Below, one piece after another: positions 62,962 through 64,000 of a DNA stretch of 64,000 nucleotides. How positions within the stretch are numbered: the stretch's first letter is position 1; each line of letters starts with the position of its first letter. Both the position numbers and the translations under genes were made by a program. The stretch is from positions 124,001-188,000 of the forward strand of contig LNDU01000047.1 of NCBI GenBank assembly GCA_001464735.1, written 5' to 3'. The DNA is from Nitrospira sp. Ga0074138 (GTDB lineage Bacteria > Nitrospirota > Nitrospiria > Nitrospirales > Nitrospiraceae). The notes under the pieces are model-generated. The model had not been told where the DNA came from and made no database searches. It saw only the letters and a program-made list of their open reading frames with translations.

Positions 62962-64000
62962 GTATAAGACAATCTATATTCCGGTCGATAACTCTGACCA
63001 TTCGAATACCGCAGTGGATGTCGGCGTTCATTTGGCAAAAACCTTCGGTGCCAGGATCGTAGGGAGCCATGTCTACGCCGCAAAAATGCATGATAAACGC
63101 TTCAAGCAGATGGAAGCGGGCCTCCCGGAGGAATACCATGACGAGAAGGAACTCGACCGTCAGCGCCAGATCCACGATTCGCTGATTACCCGAGGACTCC
63201 AAATCATCACTGACTCCTACCTTGACTACGTCGACAAGAAATGTAACGAAGCGAATCTCCCGATCGAGCGGCGATCGCTCGAAGGACGGAACTGGAAGGT
63301 GCTGGCCGAGGACATCAACACTAACGGGTATGACCTCGTCATCATGGGCGCTTTGGGGGTCGGGGCGGTCAAAGACAGCGTCATCGGCAGCAACACAGAG
63401 CGCGTGGTCCGCCGGGTCCGTAACTCCGACATGCTGATTATTAAGAACGTTCAGCCACTAACTGGCGGCAAGATCGTCGTGGCGGTCGACGGTAGCCCCT
63501 ACTCGTTCGGCGGACTGATGACCGGCTTAGCGCTCGGCAAGGCCTTCAACATGCCGGTGGAGGCAATTTCGGCCTTTGATCCCTACTTCCACTACGCGGC
63601 ATTCCACAGTATTTCGGGTGTTCTGAACGAAGAAGCCGGTAAAGTCTTTCGTTTCAAGGAGCAAGAAAAACTGCACGAAGAAATCATCGACAGCGGCTTG
63701 GCTAAGATCTACCAGTCTCATTTGGACATTTCCCGCGAAATCGCCCAGGCCGAGCAAACAGATGTGAAAACGACATTGCTGGACGGCAAAGCATTCGAAA
63801 AAATCATTCAGTACGTCCGGAAAGATGTCCCGGCCTTGCTCATCGTCGGGCGCATCGGCGTCCATAGCGACGAGGACATGGACGTCGGCAGCAACACCGA
63901 GAATCTGTTGAGGAGCGCCCCCTGTAATGTGCTGATCTCCAACCGCAAATACGTGCCTCCGATCGACACACAGGCCGAGTACACCATTGCCTGGACGGAA
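62962..64000 (+). CDS. Tandem universal stress protein, 3' end cut
   Basis: 346 codons are visible; the gene leaves the window. Two UspA domains: first (1-155, IYIPVDNSDHSNTAVDVGVH .. GALGVGAVKDSVIGSNTERV) and second (about 167-330, VVAVDGSPYSFGG .. GRIGVHSDEDMDVGSNTENL). Both have the G-x2-G-x9-G-S nucleotide-binding motif, so ATP binding is likely. Further domains may follow. AAGGAGG lies eight bases before the ATG, inside a small hairpin. Confidence 0.88.

Overview
The window reads as a chromosomal stretch of a nitrite-oxidising or comammox-type Nitrospira (phylum Nitrospirota) or a close relative. The basis is protein-level resemblance, a 13-gene complex I operon with fused nuoCD, a UbiE-type quinone methyltransferase, an acyl-homoserine-lactone (AHL) quorum-sensing pair, and many palindrome-ended intergenic repeats. 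This is recognition, not a database result. No rRNA, tRNA, CRISPR array or intact transposase was seen.

Region 1 (1-12.1 kb, all minus strand) is a cell-envelope locus. It holds a TonB-dependent receptor, a TonB protein, two TlpA-like thioredoxins, a BNR-repeat protein, a YVTN-type lipoprotein and an outer-membrane barrel. Five tiny paralogous secreted proteins (His-rich, CxWxC motif, C-terminal R[A/G]PP) are interleaved with them. I read it as a metal (perhaps copper) uptake or handling system; it is the best candidate here for an undescribed system. Four copies of a two-hairpin sequence sit in its gaps.

Region 2 (12.2-33.3 kb, mostly plus) holds secA, an AT-rich SIR2-like gene on the minus strand, and a MidA/NDUFAF7-type methyltransferase directly upstream of nuoA-B-CD-E-F-G-H-I-J-K-L-M-N. 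An intrinsic terminator separates nuoK from nuoL, and palindromic repeats sit in the nuoA/nuoB and nuoCD/nuoE gaps.

Region 3 (33.3-41.4 kb) is housekeeping: a YihY-like membrane protein, an M50/CBS protease, a polysaccharide deacetylase, a GNAT acetyltransferase, a glyoxalase-fold protein, a DapF homologue lacking both catalytic cysteines, UvrC and a FadL-type porin.

Region 4 (41.5-48.4 kb) is regulatory: convergent LuxR and LuxI genes, a lux-box-like palindrome, and two soluble histidine kinase/NarL-type regulator pairs.

Region 5 (48.6-60.1 kb) is a mosaic of accessory and decayed DNA. It has a TIR-ended element with a 4-bp duplication, a decayed hybrid kinase, a HerA-like ATPase, a DUF4143 ATPase flanked by a DUF486 gene and a fragment of it, a frameshifted gene, an element with 34-bp inverted ends, a short UvrA, and a GHKL ATPase inserted behind a duplicated uvrA start.

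Region 6 (60.2-64 kb) holds ubiE, a B12-binding radical SAM protein and a truncated double universal stress protein.
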